Shown: positions 43,359 through 52,146, counted from the first letter of the stretch. The stretch is 64,000 nt of DNA from Streptomyces viridiviolaceus (GCF_014650995.1 NZ_BMWA01000003.1:124001-188000); one strand, 5' to 3'. The notes: generated by a model from the sequence alone, not told the origin. Program-made: numbers and translations.

Positions 43359-43670
43359 ATGAACCGCGGTCGGGCACACCTGCGCCTCGTCCTCGCGCTG
43401 CTGTTCCTCTTCCTCCCGGTCGCCCTCGTCGACGCCGGCAGCCTCTCCGCCACCGTCGCGCTCGCCGCGACGGCCGCGGCCGGTTCCGCGCTCGCCGTCT
43501 GCGCGCTCGTCGCCTCGCGCTGCGCGCCCGCCGTGCCGCCCACCCGGGTGCGCACCGCCATCCGCGACCGTGACCGCCGTACGGCCTTCCTGCCGCAACG
43601 CGACCCCGACGCCGCGGGCCGCCGACGGCCCCGAGCACCCGGACACGCCCTCCCGGCGACCGCCGCGTAG
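43359..43670 (+). CDS. DUF6412-like small membrane protein
   Basis: 103 residues. It has two hydrophobic segments (LVLALLFLFLPVALVDA and VALAATAAAGSALAVCALVA) and a basic Arg/Pro-rich cytoplasmic tail. It lies 102 bases upstream of the YidC paralogue, an arrangement common in Streptomyces, where the small gene is annotated DUF6412. Upstream are a hairpin CCCGG/CCGGG (43284-43298) and a TATAAC hexamer (43305-43310). Confidence 0.65.
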   Translation: MNRGRAHLRLVLALLFLFLPVALVDAGSLSATVALAATAAAGSALAVCALVASRCAPAVPPTRVRTAIRDRDRRTAFLPQRDPDAAGRRRPRAPGHALPATAA

Positions 43671-43772
43671 GGCACTGGGCACCGCAGTTCCCCGACCCCG
43701 CGCGGGTCGTGTCGTCATGCCGCACACCCTCATCACCCGGCACGACGAGACCCCCGGAGGGCTCACTCACCC

Positions 43773-44486
43773 ATGTCCGTTTTCGCCGACCTGGTCGCAA
43801 ACCTCGCCGACCTGCTCCAGCCGCTGTTCGGCGCCGGCGCCGCGGCCGCCGCCATCGTCCTGTTCACGGCCCTCGTACGACTCCTCCTCCATCCCCTCTC
43901 CCGGGCCGCCGCCCGCGGGCAGAAGGCGCGCGCCGCGTTGCAGCCGAGGATCGACGAGCTGCGCCGCAAGCACGCGCGGAATCCCGAGAAGCTCCAGCGG
44001 GCCGTGCTGGAGCTGCACACCGAGGAGAAGGTGTCGCCGCTGTCCGGCTGCCTGCCCAGCCTGTGCCAGCTGCCCGCGTTCTTCCTGCTCTACCACCTCT
44101 TCTCCAGCTCCGAGATCGGCGGGCGGGCCAACGAGCTGCTCTCGCACCGGCTGTTCGCCGCCCCGCTCGGCGGACGGTGGGCCGATGCCCTCGGCGACGG
44201 CGGGATGCTCGGGGGCGCCGGGCTCGTGTACGTCGGGCTGTTCGCGTTCGTGGCCGCGGTCGCCGCCTTCGGCTACCGGCTCACCAAGCGGTCGACGGCC
44301 GCTCGGCCGGTGCTGCCGAGCGGGGACGGGGAGCAGGTGCCGGGGCTGGGCGCGGTCACCAAGGTCATGCCGTTCATGTCCTTCTTCACGCTCGTCACCG
44401 TGGCCGTGGTGCCGCTGGCGGCGGCGCTGTACGTGGTGACCAGTACGACGTGGAGCGCGGTGGAACGGGCCGTCCTGTACCGGTGA
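43773..44486 (+). CDS. YidC/Oxa1-family membrane insertase paralogue
   Basis: 237 residues, shorter than the main YidC. LVANLADLLQPLFG is followed by VLFTALVRLLLHPLSRAAARGQKARAALQPRIDELRRKHARNPEKLQRAVLELHTEEKVSPLSGCLPSL, the coiled cytoplasmic loop and conserved arginine region of Oxa1. A PFMSFFTLVTVAVVPLAAALYVVTSTTWS segment ends the family core. It likely inserts a subset of membrane proteins. It is not beside rnpA-rpmH, so it is a second copy. Confidence 0.88.
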   Translation: MSVFADLVANLADLLQPLFGAGAAAAAIVLFTALVRLLLHPLSRAAARGQKARAALQPRIDELRRKHARNPEKLQRAVLELHTEEKVSPLSGCLPSLCQLPAFFLLYHLFSSSEIGGRANELLSHRLFAAPLGGRWADALGDGGMLGGAGLVYVGLFAFVAAVAAFGYRLTKRSTAARPVLPSGDGEQVPGLGAVTKVMPFMSFFTLVTVAVVPLAAALYVVTSTTWSAVERAVLYR

Positions 44487-44650
44487 GCGGGGTCGGGTCC
44501 GCCGCCTGCCTACGGTCCAGTACGTGAACGGGGTATTGCGGAGTGGACCGGGACCTTGGAGGATCGACCAGTCCTCCGATGGTTGCGCCACTGCCGCATC
44601 AGATCGCACCTCATCGGGCGGGCTGCCCACGATCGAGGGAGTTGGGGATC

Positions 44651-45508
44651 ATGAAGCTGTTGCGAGTCGGTACGGCGGGGTCGGAGCGTCCCGCTCTGCT
44701 CGACGCCGACGGGACCCTGCGAGACCTGTCGGGCGTGGTGACGGACATCGACGGAGCGCTCCTCGCCGACGACAGCGCGCTCGGCCGGATACGGGCCGCC
44801 GCCGACGCCGGTGAGCTGCCCGCCCTGGACGGCACGGGGCTGCGCGTCGGACCGCCCGTCGGGCGCATCGGCAAGATCGTGTGCATCGGCCTCAACTACC
44901 ACGACCACGCCCGCGAGACCGGTGCCGAGCCGCCGGCCGAGCCCGTCGTCTTCTTCAAGGCGCCGGACACGGTGGTCGGGCCCGACGACACCGTGCTGGT
45001 ACCGCGCGGGTCCGTGAAGACCGACTGGGAGGTGGAGCTGGCGGTCGTGATCGGGCGCACGGCCCGCTACCTGGAGTCGGCGGAGGAGGGGCTCGCGTGC
45101 GTCGCGGGATACGCGGTCGCGCACGACGTCTCCGAGCGGGAGTTCCAGATCGAACGCGGCGGAACCTGGGACAAGGGCAAGAACTGCGAGACGTTCAACC
45201 CATTGGGGCCGTGGCTGGTGACCGCCGACGAGGTGCCCGACCCGCAGCGCCTCTCGCTCCGGCTGTGGGTGAACGGCGAGCTGAAACAGGACGGGACGAC
45301 CGCGGAGCAGATCTTCCCGGTGGGGGAGGTCGTGCGCTACGTCAGCCAGTTCATGGTCCTGCGCCCCGGTGACGTCATCAACACCGGGACACCGGCGGGG
45401 GTGGCGATGGGGCAGCCCGAACCGAAGCCGTACCTGCGGGCCGGGGACGTGGTGGAGCTGGAGATCGAGGGGCTGGGGCGGCAGCGGCAGGAGCTGAAGG
45501 ACGCCTAG
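44651..45508 (+). CDS. Fumarylacetoacetate hydrolase family protein
   Basis: 285 residues. GKIVCIGLNYHDHARETGAEPPAEPVVFFKAPD is the family start of the catalytic core. The metal-binding acids are in WEVELAVVIGRTAR, and GYAVAHDVSEREFQIERGGTWDKGK carries the lid and lysine. LRPGDVINTGTPAGV ends the core. These enzymes hydrolyse or decarboxylate acylpyruvates and catabolic intermediates. The start has CGAGGGAG upstream. The 164 bases before it include a GGAGGA/TCCTCC hairpin (44558-44577). Confidence 0.88.
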   Translation: MKLLRVGTAGSERPALLDADGTLRDLSGVVTDIDGALLADDSALGRIRAAADAGELPALDGTGLRVGPPVGRIGKIVCIGLNYHDHARETGAEPPAEPVVFFKAPDTVVGPDDTVLVPRGSVKTDWEVELAVVIGRTARYLESAEEGLACVAGYAVAHDVSEREFQIERGGTWDKGKNCETFNPLGPWLVTADEVPDPQRLSLRLWVNGELKQDGTTAEQIFPVGEVVRYVSQFMVLRPGDVINTGTPAGVAMGQPEPKPYLRAGDVVELEIEGLGRQRQELKDA

Positions 45509-45644
45509 GAGGCGGGAGAGCGGGAGAGCGGGGCGTTCGGGCGGCTGCCGCCCGTCGGAGCCGCGGCGAGTGACGGCGCGCGGAGCGGGCCGGCCGCGGA
45601 CTCCGCCGCTCCGCCCGCATACCGCCCGGCGGTGACGGGCGGCG

Positions 45645-45690
45645 GTCGCGGCCCTGCCGCGCAAGGCACGTTGCGCGGCACGGTCGCGAC
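45645..45690. terminator. Terminator between converging FAH and LLM genes
   Basis: TGCCGCGCAA (45655-45664) pairs perfectly with TTGCGCGGCA (45671-45680), and the flanks GTCGCG/CGCGAC extend the stem. It lies between two converging genes. Confidence 0.7.
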
Positions 45691-45734
45691 CCCTGCAACG
45701 ATGCGCCGTGCGGGACGGCGTCGGCCGGTGCGGC

Positions 45735-46610
45735 TCAGCCCAGCAGCGCGGCCAGCCTCCGCCAGCCCTCCCTCGGCAGGGCGTCGGACGGGCCGTCCTC
45801 CACCACCTGTAGGGCCACGTGGTCGGCGCCCGCCTCCCGGAAGGCGGTGATGCGGCGGCGGACGGTGTCCTCGTCGCCCCAGGCGAACACGGCGTCGATC
45901 AGGCGGTCGCTGCCGCCGTCCGCGATGTCGGCCTCGGTGAAGCCGAGACGGAGGAAGTTGTTGGTGTAGTTCGGGAACTCCAGGTACCGCGCGAGGTAGG
46001 CGCGGGCGGTCGCACGGGCCCGGGCCGGGTCGGACTCCAGGACGACCTTGAACTCCGGGGCCAGCAACGGCCCGGCGCCGAGGGCCTCGCGTGCCTGCGC
46101 GGTGTGCTCGGGCGTCACCAGGTACGGGATGGCGCCCGCCGCCCGGTCACGGGACAGCTCCAGCATCTTCGGGCCGAGGGCGGCCAGCACCCGGCGGCCG
46201 GCCGGCACCCCCGCCCGGTCCAGGTCGTCCAGGTAGCCGACCATCGTCGAGTACGGGCGGCTGTACTCCTTCACGCGCGGGCCGTGGCTCACGCCGAGCC
46301 CGAGCACGAAGCGGCCGGGGTGGGTCACCTCCAGCTCGGCGAAGCGCGCCGCGGTGGCGGACGCCTCGTAGTCCCAGATGCTCTGGATACTGGTGCCGAC
46401 GACGATCCGCGAGGTCGCCTCGACGAGCGGCGCGGCGTGCCGGGCGGCGCTGTTGCCGCCCAGCCAGACCGCGCCGAACCCGAGTTGCTCCAACTCGGCG
46501 ACGGCCTCGGCCCGTTCGCCGCTGCGCTCCGCGTCCTCGGAGCGCAGCTGCGCGCTCCAGATGCCGTACCGTCCGACCGATTCCTTCAGGGAAGCCGTCG
46601 CGTCGCTCAT
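45735..46610 (-). CDS. LLM-class F420-dependent oxidoreductase
   Basis: 291 residues of the luciferase-like monooxygenase fold. GRYGIWSAQL is the first strand, ELEQLGFGAVWLGGN, IVVGTSIQSIWDYEASATAARFAELEVTHPGRFVLGLGVSHGPRVKEYSRP and the C-terminal AFREAGADHVALQVV are typical of the F420-using TIGR03620-type group. The substrate is unknown. The start is the ATG before SDATASL; the open frame extends 29 codons upstream. Confidence 0.87.
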   Translation of the reverse strand: MSDATASLKESVGRYGIWSAQLRSEDAERSGERAEAVAELEQLGFGAVWLGGNSAARHAAPLVEATSRIVVGTSIQSIWDYEASATAARFAELEVTHPGRFVLGLGVSHGPRVKEYSRPYSTMVGYLDDLDRAGVPAGRRVLAALGPKMLELSRDRAAGAIPYLVTPEHTAQAREALGAGPLLAPEFKVVLESDPARARATARAYLARYLEFPNYTNNFLRLGFTEADIADGGSDRLIDAVFAWGDEDTVRRRITAFREAGADHVALQVVEDGPSDALPREGWRRLAALLG

Positions 46611-46718
46611 CGGTTCCGATCCCTCCGCTGGGGCGTCGTGGGTGCCGAGCCGATCACTCGTACTCCACGTGCCAACGGGGGGAGGTCCGTTGATCATTCC
46701 CGGCGCCGGTCCTCCGGG

Positions 46719-47222
46719 TCACAGGTCCAGGAACCGCTCCAGCGCCTCCACCACGAGCCGGTGGTCCTGCAGCTGCGGCAGTCCGGAGACCGTGACCGCG
46801 CCGATCACGCCGACGTCCGCCACGATGACGGGGAAGGACCCGCCGTGTGCCGCATAGGTGTCGGGGTCGAGGCGAGAGGACTCCTCGAACGTCGTACCCT
46901 TGGCCCGGAAACGGGCGCCCACCAGGTACGACGCGGAGCCGTACCGCTCCACCACCCGGCGCTTGCGGGCGATCCAGGCGTCGTTGTCCGGGGTGGAGCC
47001 GGGCAGGGCCGCGTGGAAGAGCTGCTGGCCGGCGCGGTGGATGTCGATGGCGACGGGCGCCTGGCGCTCCCGGGCCAGCTCGACCAGGAGGGAGCCCAGC
47101 GCCCAGGCGTCGTCGTGGGTGAACCGGCGGAAGACAAGGCGGCGTTCCTGCGCCTCCAGCTCCTCCACGGTCGGGGTCGGTTCGGGGGTGACCTTCGGGG
47201 CCGGCTCGCTGCGGTGCGTCAC
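46719..47222 (-). CDS. UPF0303 / heme-degrading domain (HbpS-GlcG-like) protein
   Basis: 167 residues. The core includes DDAWALGSLLVELARERQAPVAIDIHRAGQQLFHAALPGSTPDNDAWIARKRRVVERYGSAS, GGSFPVIVADVGVIGAVTVSGLPQLQDHRLVVEAL, the UPF0303 family related to the DUF336 heme-binding fold. Cofactor and role are uncertain. The GTG start overlaps the previous gene's stop (GTGA), so it is translationally coupled to the oxidoreductase. Confidence 0.82.
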   Translation of the reverse strand: MTHRSEPAPKVTPEPTPTVEELEAQERRLVFRRFTHDDAWALGSLLVELARERQAPVAIDIHRAGQQLFHAALPGSTPDNDAWIARKRRVVERYGSASYLVGARFRAKGTTFEESSRLDPDTYAAHGGSFPVIVADVGVIGAVTVSGLPQLQDHRLVVEALERFLDL

Positions 47223-48298
47223 AGGGTCACCGCCACTCCGTCGCGGGCCGAGCGGCGGGCCGCCTCCAGCACGTCCAGGGCGGCTGCCGCCTCCCGGGCG
47301 CTCACCGGATTGGGGCCGCCCTCCAGCAGGGCCCCGGCGACCGCCGCGTAGTAGGCGGGGTAGTCACCGGCGAGCGTCGGCTCCACGCGTCCGCCGCCGG
47401 TCACCGGGGACTCGCCGGCGCCCACACGGCCCCACAGCGACTCGTCCTCCTCGCCCCAGCCGGGGCCGGGCCGCTTGCCCTCGCGCAGCGCCGCCTCCTG
47501 CGGGTCCAGGCCGTACTTGACGTAGCCCGCCTGCGAGCCGAGCACCCGGAAGCGGGGGCCGAGCTGGGCGGTGGTCGCCGAGACGTAGAGGTGGGAGCGG
47601 ACGCCACTGGCGTGCGTGATGGCGATGAACGTGTCGTCGTCCGTCTCCGCGCCCGCGCGGCGGACGTCCGCCTCGGCGTACACACCGGTCGCGGGGCCGA
47701 AGAGGACGAGGGCCTGGTCGACGACATGGCTGCCGAGGTCGTAGAGCAGACCTCCGATCTCTGCCGGGTCGCCGGACTCCCGCCAGCCGCCCTTCGGCTT
47801 CGGCCGCCAGCGCTCGAACCGGGACTCGAACCGCCACACGTCGCCCAGCGCGCCCTCGGACACGAGCTTGCGCAGGGTCAGGAAGTCGTTGTCCCAGCGG
47901 CGGTTCTGGAAGACGGAGAGCAGCAGACCGCGCTCCTCGGCCAGCGCCGCCAGCTCGCGCGCCTCGGCCGCGGTGCCCGCGATCGGCTTGTCCACGACGA
48001 CCGGCAGGCCGGCCTCCAGGGCCCTCGTCGCGAGCGGGACGTGCGTCTTGTTCGGCGACGCGACGACGATCAGGTCCAGGTCGGCGGCCCGGTCGAACAG
48101 CTCGTCGGGGGTGGCGACGGTCGTGACGTCCGGGAACTCGGCGCGGGCCTGCTGCTGCCGCTCGGGGTTGGAGGTGACCACCGTGTCCAGGGTCAGTCCC
48201 TCGGTGGCGGCGATCAGCGGGGCGTGGAAGACGGAACCCGCGAGGCCGTAGCCGACGAGGCCGACGCGCAGCGGGGTGCCGGGGGGAGTACCAGTCAT
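47219..48298 (-). CDS. Gfo/Idh/MocA-family oxidoreductase
   Basis: 359 residues. The N-terminal Rossmann fold has VGLVGYGLAGSVFHAPLI as the NAD(P) loop. VVASPNKTHVPLATRALEAGLPVVVDKPIAGT contains the EKP-like motif with lysine (here DKP). The second domain has GLLYDLGSHVVDQALVLFG, the usual catalytic histidine region. The substrate is likely a sugar or polyol. It lies divergent from a ROK regulator that may control it, and is coupled to the UPF0303 gene downstream. Confidence 0.88.
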   Translation of the reverse strand: MTGTPPGTPLRVGLVGYGLAGSVFHAPLIAATEGLTLDTVVTSNPERQQQARAEFPDVTTVATPDELFDRAADLDLIVVASPNKTHVPLATRALEAGLPVVVDKPIAGTAAEARELAALAEERGLLLSVFQNRRWDNDFLTLRKLVSEGALGDVWRFESRFERWRPKPKGGWRESGDPAEIGGLLYDLGSHVVDQALVLFGPATGVYAEADVRRAGAETDDDTFIAITHASGVRSHLYVSATTAQLGPRFRVLGSQAGYVKYGLDPQEAALREGKRPGPGWGEEDESLWGRVGAGESPVTGGGRVEPTLAGDYPAYYAAVAGALLEGGPNPVSAREAAAALDVLEAARRSARDGVAVTL

Positions 48299-48345
48299 GG
48301 GTCCACTTTCGCAACGCTGTTGCCAAAGTGCAAGCGCCGAGGACA

Positions 48346-49998
48346 ATGGGTGGCGTGAACAGGTCGAACGGTGGCGGTACGGGCGCGCGGCGCGGCGGCG
48401 GGCGGGGCACTGCGGCGGGCAGCGGGCCGGGGGTCGCGGAGGGCGGCACGCGGAAGGCCCCGGACGGCACCACCCGTCCGCTCCAGGGCGCGGGCGGCGG
48501 GGCCAACCTGCTCGCCCTGCGCACCCACAACACCGCCCTCGTGCTCGACCTGCTGCGTACGGCCGGCGCGGAGGGCATCAGCCGGCTCGAACTCGCCGAG
48601 CGGACCGGGCTCACCCCGCAGGCGGTCAGCAAGATCACGGCTCGGCTGCGGGAGGACGGGCTCGCCGCCGAGGCGGGGCGCCGCGCGTCCACGGGTGGCA
48701 AGCCGCGCACGGTACTGCGCCTGGTCCCGGAGGCGGGGCACGCGCTCGGTGTGCATCTGGACCGGGACGAGCTGCGGGCGGTGCTGGTCGACCTCAAGGG
48801 CACCGTGGTGGGGGAGCGGCGGACCCCGCTGGACCTGGGGGCGGGCGCGGAGGCCGTGGTCGCGGGGGTGGCGCGGGAGGCGGAGGGGCTGGTGGCGGAG
48901 GTGCTCCGACCGCCGGGCGGGCCCGGTTCCGGCACGGCTCGGCGGTTGCCGGGCGGACGCCCTTCCGGTGCCGGTCACCAGGCGTCGGACCAGTCCGGTC
49001 CCGGGGACGATCGCCGGGCGGCGGGCGGGCCTTTTCCGGGTGCCGGTCACCTGGCGTCGGACGGGTGTGCTCGGGGTGCCGGTCACCTGGCGTCGGACGG
49101 GTCTGCGCAGGATGCCGGTCACCGGGCGTCGGACGGGTCTGTTCCGGGTGCCGGTCACGGGTCGACGGGCGGATTCGTTCCCGGGGCCGGTCACCAGGCG
49201 TCGGACCCGTCCGTTCCCGGGGTCGATCGCAGGGCGTCGGACCCGTCCGTTCCCGGCACCGCGCATCAGTCGTCGGTCGGCTCGGCTCCCGGCGTCCCCG
49301 CCCTGCCGCCGGACGGTCCCCTTGCCTGGGCCCCCACCCTCCTCGGCCTCGGGGTCGCCCTCCCGGGCCCTCTGGACCACGTCCGGGGCGTACTGCACCG
49401 GGTCACCGGCTTCCCCGAGTGGGACGGCTTCCCGCTGCGGGACGCGCTGGCGCGGCGGCTCGGGGTGCCGGTCGTCGTCGACAAGGACACCAACGCGGCG
49501 GCGCTCGGGCTCACGGTCGCCGGCGAGGGCGGTTCCTTCGCCTACCTGCACCTCGGTACCGGCCTCGGCGCCGGCCTCGTGATCGGCGGCAGCGTGCACC
49601 GGGGCGCCCGGACCGGCGCCGGCGAGTTCGGGCACCAGGTCGTCCAGCTGGACGGGCCGCCCTGCACCTGCGGCGCCCGCGGCTGCATCGAGGCCCTGTG
49701 CCTGGGTGCCGTCGCCCGCGGCGACCTCGCCGAGGCGGCCCGGGTGCTGGGCGCGGGGGCGGCCAACCTGGCCGGGCTGCTCGACATCGACCTCGTCCTG
49801 CTCGGCGGCCGTACCGTCGCCGCCGCGCCCGACGCCTTCGTCCACGGGGTCGGCGCGGTCCTGGACGCCCGCGCCCGACGCGAGGGCGGGCACGAGGGTG
49901 CCGTACCGGTACGGATCGCGCCCGGGGGGACGCGCGGGGTCGCGGAGGGCGCCGCCCAGCTGCTGCTGGCGCCGCTGTTCGGGCGGGGGGACGGCTGA
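48346..49998 (+). CDS. ROK-family regulator with an in-frame 9 x 12-residue repeat insertion
   Basis: 550 residues. A Gly-rich leader is followed by a winged HTH at about 54-108 (LLALRTHNTALVLDLLRTAG, GLTPQAVSKITARLREDG). The ROK domain starts ALGVHLDRDELRAVLVDLKG and continues after the insertion as LLGLGVALPGPLDHVRGVLHR, KDTNAAALG, the zinc motif CTCGARGCIEAL and VLLGGRTVAAAP. Residues 208-315 are nine tandem copies of a GAGHxASDGSVP-like unit. The family controls sugar genes. It is divergent from a Gfo/Idh/MocA oxidoreductase, a plausible target. A GTG start at 48355 is possible. Confidence 0.87.
   Translation: MGGVNRSNGGGTGARRGGGRGTAAGSGPGVAEGGTRKAPDGTTRPLQGAGGGANLLALRTHNTALVLDLLRTAGAEGISRLELAERTGLTPQAVSKITARLREDGLAAEAGRRASTGGKPRTVLRLVPEAGHALGVHLDRDELRAVLVDLKGTVVGERRTPLDLGAGAEAVVAGVAREAEGLVAEVLRPPGGPGSGTARRLPGGRPSGAGHQASDQSGPGDDRRAAGGPFPGAGHLASDGCARGAGHLASDGSAQDAGHRASDGSVPGAGHGSTGGFVPGAGHQASDPSVPGVDRRASDPSVPGTAHQSSVGSAPGVPALPPDGPLAWAPTLLGLGVALPGPLDHVRGVLHRVTGFPEWDGFPLRDALARRLGVPVVVDKDTNAAALGLTVAGEGGSFAYLHLGTGLGAGLVIGGSVHRGARTGAGEFGHQVVQLDGPPCTCGARGCIEALCLGAVARGDLAEAARVLGAGAANLAGLLDIDLVLLGGRTVAAAPDAFVHGVGAVLDARARREGGHEGAVPVRIAPGGTRGVAEGAAQLLLAPLFGRGDG
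48967..49290 (+). repeat. Nine 36-bp tandem repeats inside the ROK gene
   Basis: Nine contiguous units of exactly 36 bases, all in frame, encode variants of GAGHxASDGSVP. Copies 3-5 and 7-8 are most alike. The core GGTGCCGGTCAC plus GCGTCGGAC recurs nearly unchanged, while the last codons vary. The block ends cleanly at 49290. Confidence 0.92.
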
Positions 49999-50128
49999 CC
50001 CGTACTCCCGGCCCGGTGTCGCGGCGCAAGGCGGGTGCGCCGAACGAAGGCACCGCCGCGGCCGTTCGGGGTGCGCTCCCCGAACGGCGGTCCCGTGGGC
50101 CGGAACCCTCCGCCACGCTCATGTGTTC

Positions 50129-51286
50129 ATGCGACTGTTCACGCCCGCGTCCCCCTGTCTGGCGGCAGCAGCAGCCCTCCTCGCCGCGTCCGCGCCCGCC
50201 GTCCCGGCGCCGGCCGAGTCCGTCGTCCCCGCGTCCGCTGCGGCGCCTGCCGTGCTCCCGTCCGTCGTCCCGGCGTCGGCCGCGTTTGCCGTCCCCGCGT
50301 CTGCTGCGGTCCGTGCCGTGCTCCCGTCCGCCGCCCCGGCGCCGGCCTCGCCCGCCGTCCCTGCGCCGACGGCGCCCGTCGTCCCCGCTTCGGCCGCGCC
50401 GGTCGTCCCGGCGTCGGCCGCGTTTGCCGTCCCCGCGTCTGCTGCGGTCCCTGCCGCGTTCCCGTCCGCCGCCCCCGTACCCGCCGCCCCCGCGTCGGAG
50501 GCGCTCCCGTCCGCCGACCCCGCGTCCGCCGTGCCCGCGTCGGCCGCCTCCGTAGCGGCCGTCCCCGTGGCGGCCTCCGCCTCCGCCCCGGCGTCCCCCC
50601 GGGCCGCCCCCCTGCCCGCCTGCGCAACCCCCGACGACAGCACCTTCCCCCTCACCACCCGCATCCACGGCGGCCCCGCCGCCTACGCACCCGGTGGCGG
50701 CCACGGCACCTGGTACCTGGACCTCACCAACACCACCTCCCGCACCTGCGAGGGCGTCCATCCGGTCGTCGTCCTCGTCGACGCCGAACGCGCCCTGAAG
50801 CCGTCCCAGCCCCGACTGGAGTTCTACGACGGCGCCCGCCGGCACCCCGTCGCCCTGGAGGCGACCGACGAGGACGAGCTGATCGGCGCCTTCGACGGCG
50901 AGGACGCCGGCTTCGCCGGCTTCACCGTCGGCCCCGGACGGACCCTCGGCGTGAAGGTGCGGCTCGCGTTCGCCGCGGACACCGTGCCCAACGAGGTGAC
51001 CGTCAAGGCGGCCGTCGTCCAGCGCCGCGGCGGCGACGGGGACTGGATCGGCCAGTCGGACGACTACCGCTTCCGGGTCGAGGGCGGCGATTCCGCCGCC
51101 GCCCGGACCTCCGAGCCGATGACGCCCTCCGTCGCCGCCACCCCCGACGGCACGGGCGCCGGGTTCCCGTTCGCCGACGAACTCGCCGGCACCGGCTTCG
51201 GCCGCATCGGCACGGCCCTGGCCGCCGTCGTGCTGCTGCTCGGCGCCGGAAGCGCGGCCGTACTGCTGGGCCGCAGACGCCGCTGA
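50129..51286 (+). CDS. Secreted surface protein with LAXTG sortase motif and Ala/Pro/Val repeats
   Basis: 385 residues. A signal peptide (MRLFTPASPCLAAAAALLAASAPA) is followed by about 130 residues of Val-Pro-Ala-Ser-Ala low-complexity sequence. A folded domain starts near LPACATPDDSTFPL and has GTWYLDLTNTTSRTCEGVHPVVVLVD and GFAGFTVGPGRTLGVKVRLAF. The C terminus is ELAGTGFG, one membrane helix and RRRR, a complete LAXTG cell-wall sorting signal of the type used by class E sortases. A 49-base block repeats exactly at 138-base distance (50264, 50402) in the low-complexity part. Function is unknown. Confidence 0.82.
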   Translation: MRLFTPASPCLAAAAALLAASAPAVPAPAESVVPASAAAPAVLPSVVPASAAFAVPASAAVRAVLPSAAPAPASPAVPAPTAPVVPASAAPVVPASAAFAVPASAAVPAAFPSAAPVPAAPASEALPSADPASAVPASAASVAAVPVAASASAPASPRAAPLPACATPDDSTFPLTTRIHGGPAAYAPGGGHGTWYLDLTNTTSRTCEGVHPVVVLVDAERALKPSQPRLEFYDGARRHPVALEATDEDELIGAFDGEDAGFAGFTVGPGRTLGVKVRLAFAADTVPNEVTVKAAVVQRRGGDGDWIGQSDDYRFRVEGGDSAAARTSEPMTPSVAATPDGTGAGFPFADELAGTGFGRIGTALAAVVLLLGAGSAAVLLGRRRR

Positions 51287-51345
51287 GGCGGCCGGACCCC
51301 GGGGGGCCCAAGGAGGCGGCGGGTGCCGTCTGCGACGATCCCTGC

Positions 51346-52101
51346 GTGGACTACCCGAACGACCAGGCCCCCGGCGCCCCCGTCCGCTCCGGGATCCCGG
51401 AGCACGGCCGTGTGCCGAAGTACTACGCCGTGAAGGCGCGGATCGCCCGACTCGTCGACGAACTGGGGGAGGGCAGCGCCATCCCCACCGAACGCGATCT
51501 CTCCGAGCGGTACGAGGTCGCCCGCGAGACCGTCCGGCAGGCCCTGCGCGAACTGGTGCTGGAGGGCAGGCTGCGCCGGCAGGGGCGCGGCACGGTGGTC
51601 GCGGGCCCCAAGCTGGAGCAGCCGCTGTCCCTGGCCAGCTACACCGAGGGCGTCCGGCGCCAGGGACGCACCCCCGGCCGCACGCTCGTCACCCTCGACC
51701 GCTTCCCCTGCCCCGAGGCGCTCGCCGCGGAGACCGGCCTCACGCGCGGTGAGCCCGTGTGGCACCTGGAGCGCGTGCTGCTCGCCGACGACGAGCGGGT
51801 CGGCCTGGAGAGCACGTACGTCGCGGTGGCCCGGGTGCCCCGCCTGGACGCCGACTTCGACCCCGACTCGTCCTTCTACGCCTTCCTCCACCGCCAGGGC
51901 ATCGCCTTCGGCGACGCCGACGAACGCATCGAGACCGTGCTCGCCACCCCGCGCGAGGCCCTGCTCATCGGGACCCCGCCGGCCCTGCCGATGCTGCTCA
52001 TCCACCGCGTCTCCCGGGACACCGACGGCCGCCCGCTGGAGCGGGTGCGCACGCTCTACCGGGGCGACCGGTTCTCGTTCACCACCCACCTGCGCGGCTG
52101 A
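51346..52101 (+). CDS. GntR-family regulator (HutC/UTRA type) of the phosphonate cluster
   Basis: 251 residues. The winged helix is KYYAVKARIARLVDELGEGSAIPTERDLSERYEVARETVRQALRELVLEGRLRRQGRGTVV. The UTRA ligand domain follows (LASYTEGVRRQGRTPGRTLV, VWHLERVLLADDERVGLESTYVA, RFSFTTHLRG). GACGAT lies 7 bases before the GTG start, suggesting a leaderless mRNA. It is the first gene before the FAD oxidoreductase and importer, so it probably controls them. A GGGTCTAGCCC element at 52147 is a possible operator. Confidence 0.87.
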   Translation: MDYPNDQAPGAPVRSGIPEHGRVPKYYAVKARIARLVDELGEGSAIPTERDLSERYEVARETVRQALRELVLEGRLRRQGRGTVVAGPKLEQPLSLASYTEGVRRQGRTPGRTLVTLDRFPCPEALAAETGLTRGEPVWHLERVLLADDERVGLESTYVAVARVPRLDADFDPDSSFYAFLHRQGIAFGDADERIETVLATPREALLIGTPPALPMLLIHRVSRDTDGRPLERVRTLYRGDRFSFTTHLRG

Positions 52102-52146
52102 AAAACGCCTGCACCCACCCACCTTTTATTGTCACGAAAAGATAAC

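Noticed and set aside
48967..49290. 36-base repeats resembling a CRISPR array
   Set aside because: The units are contiguous with no unique spacers, diverge from one another, keep one reading frame through a ROK protein, and no cas genes are near.
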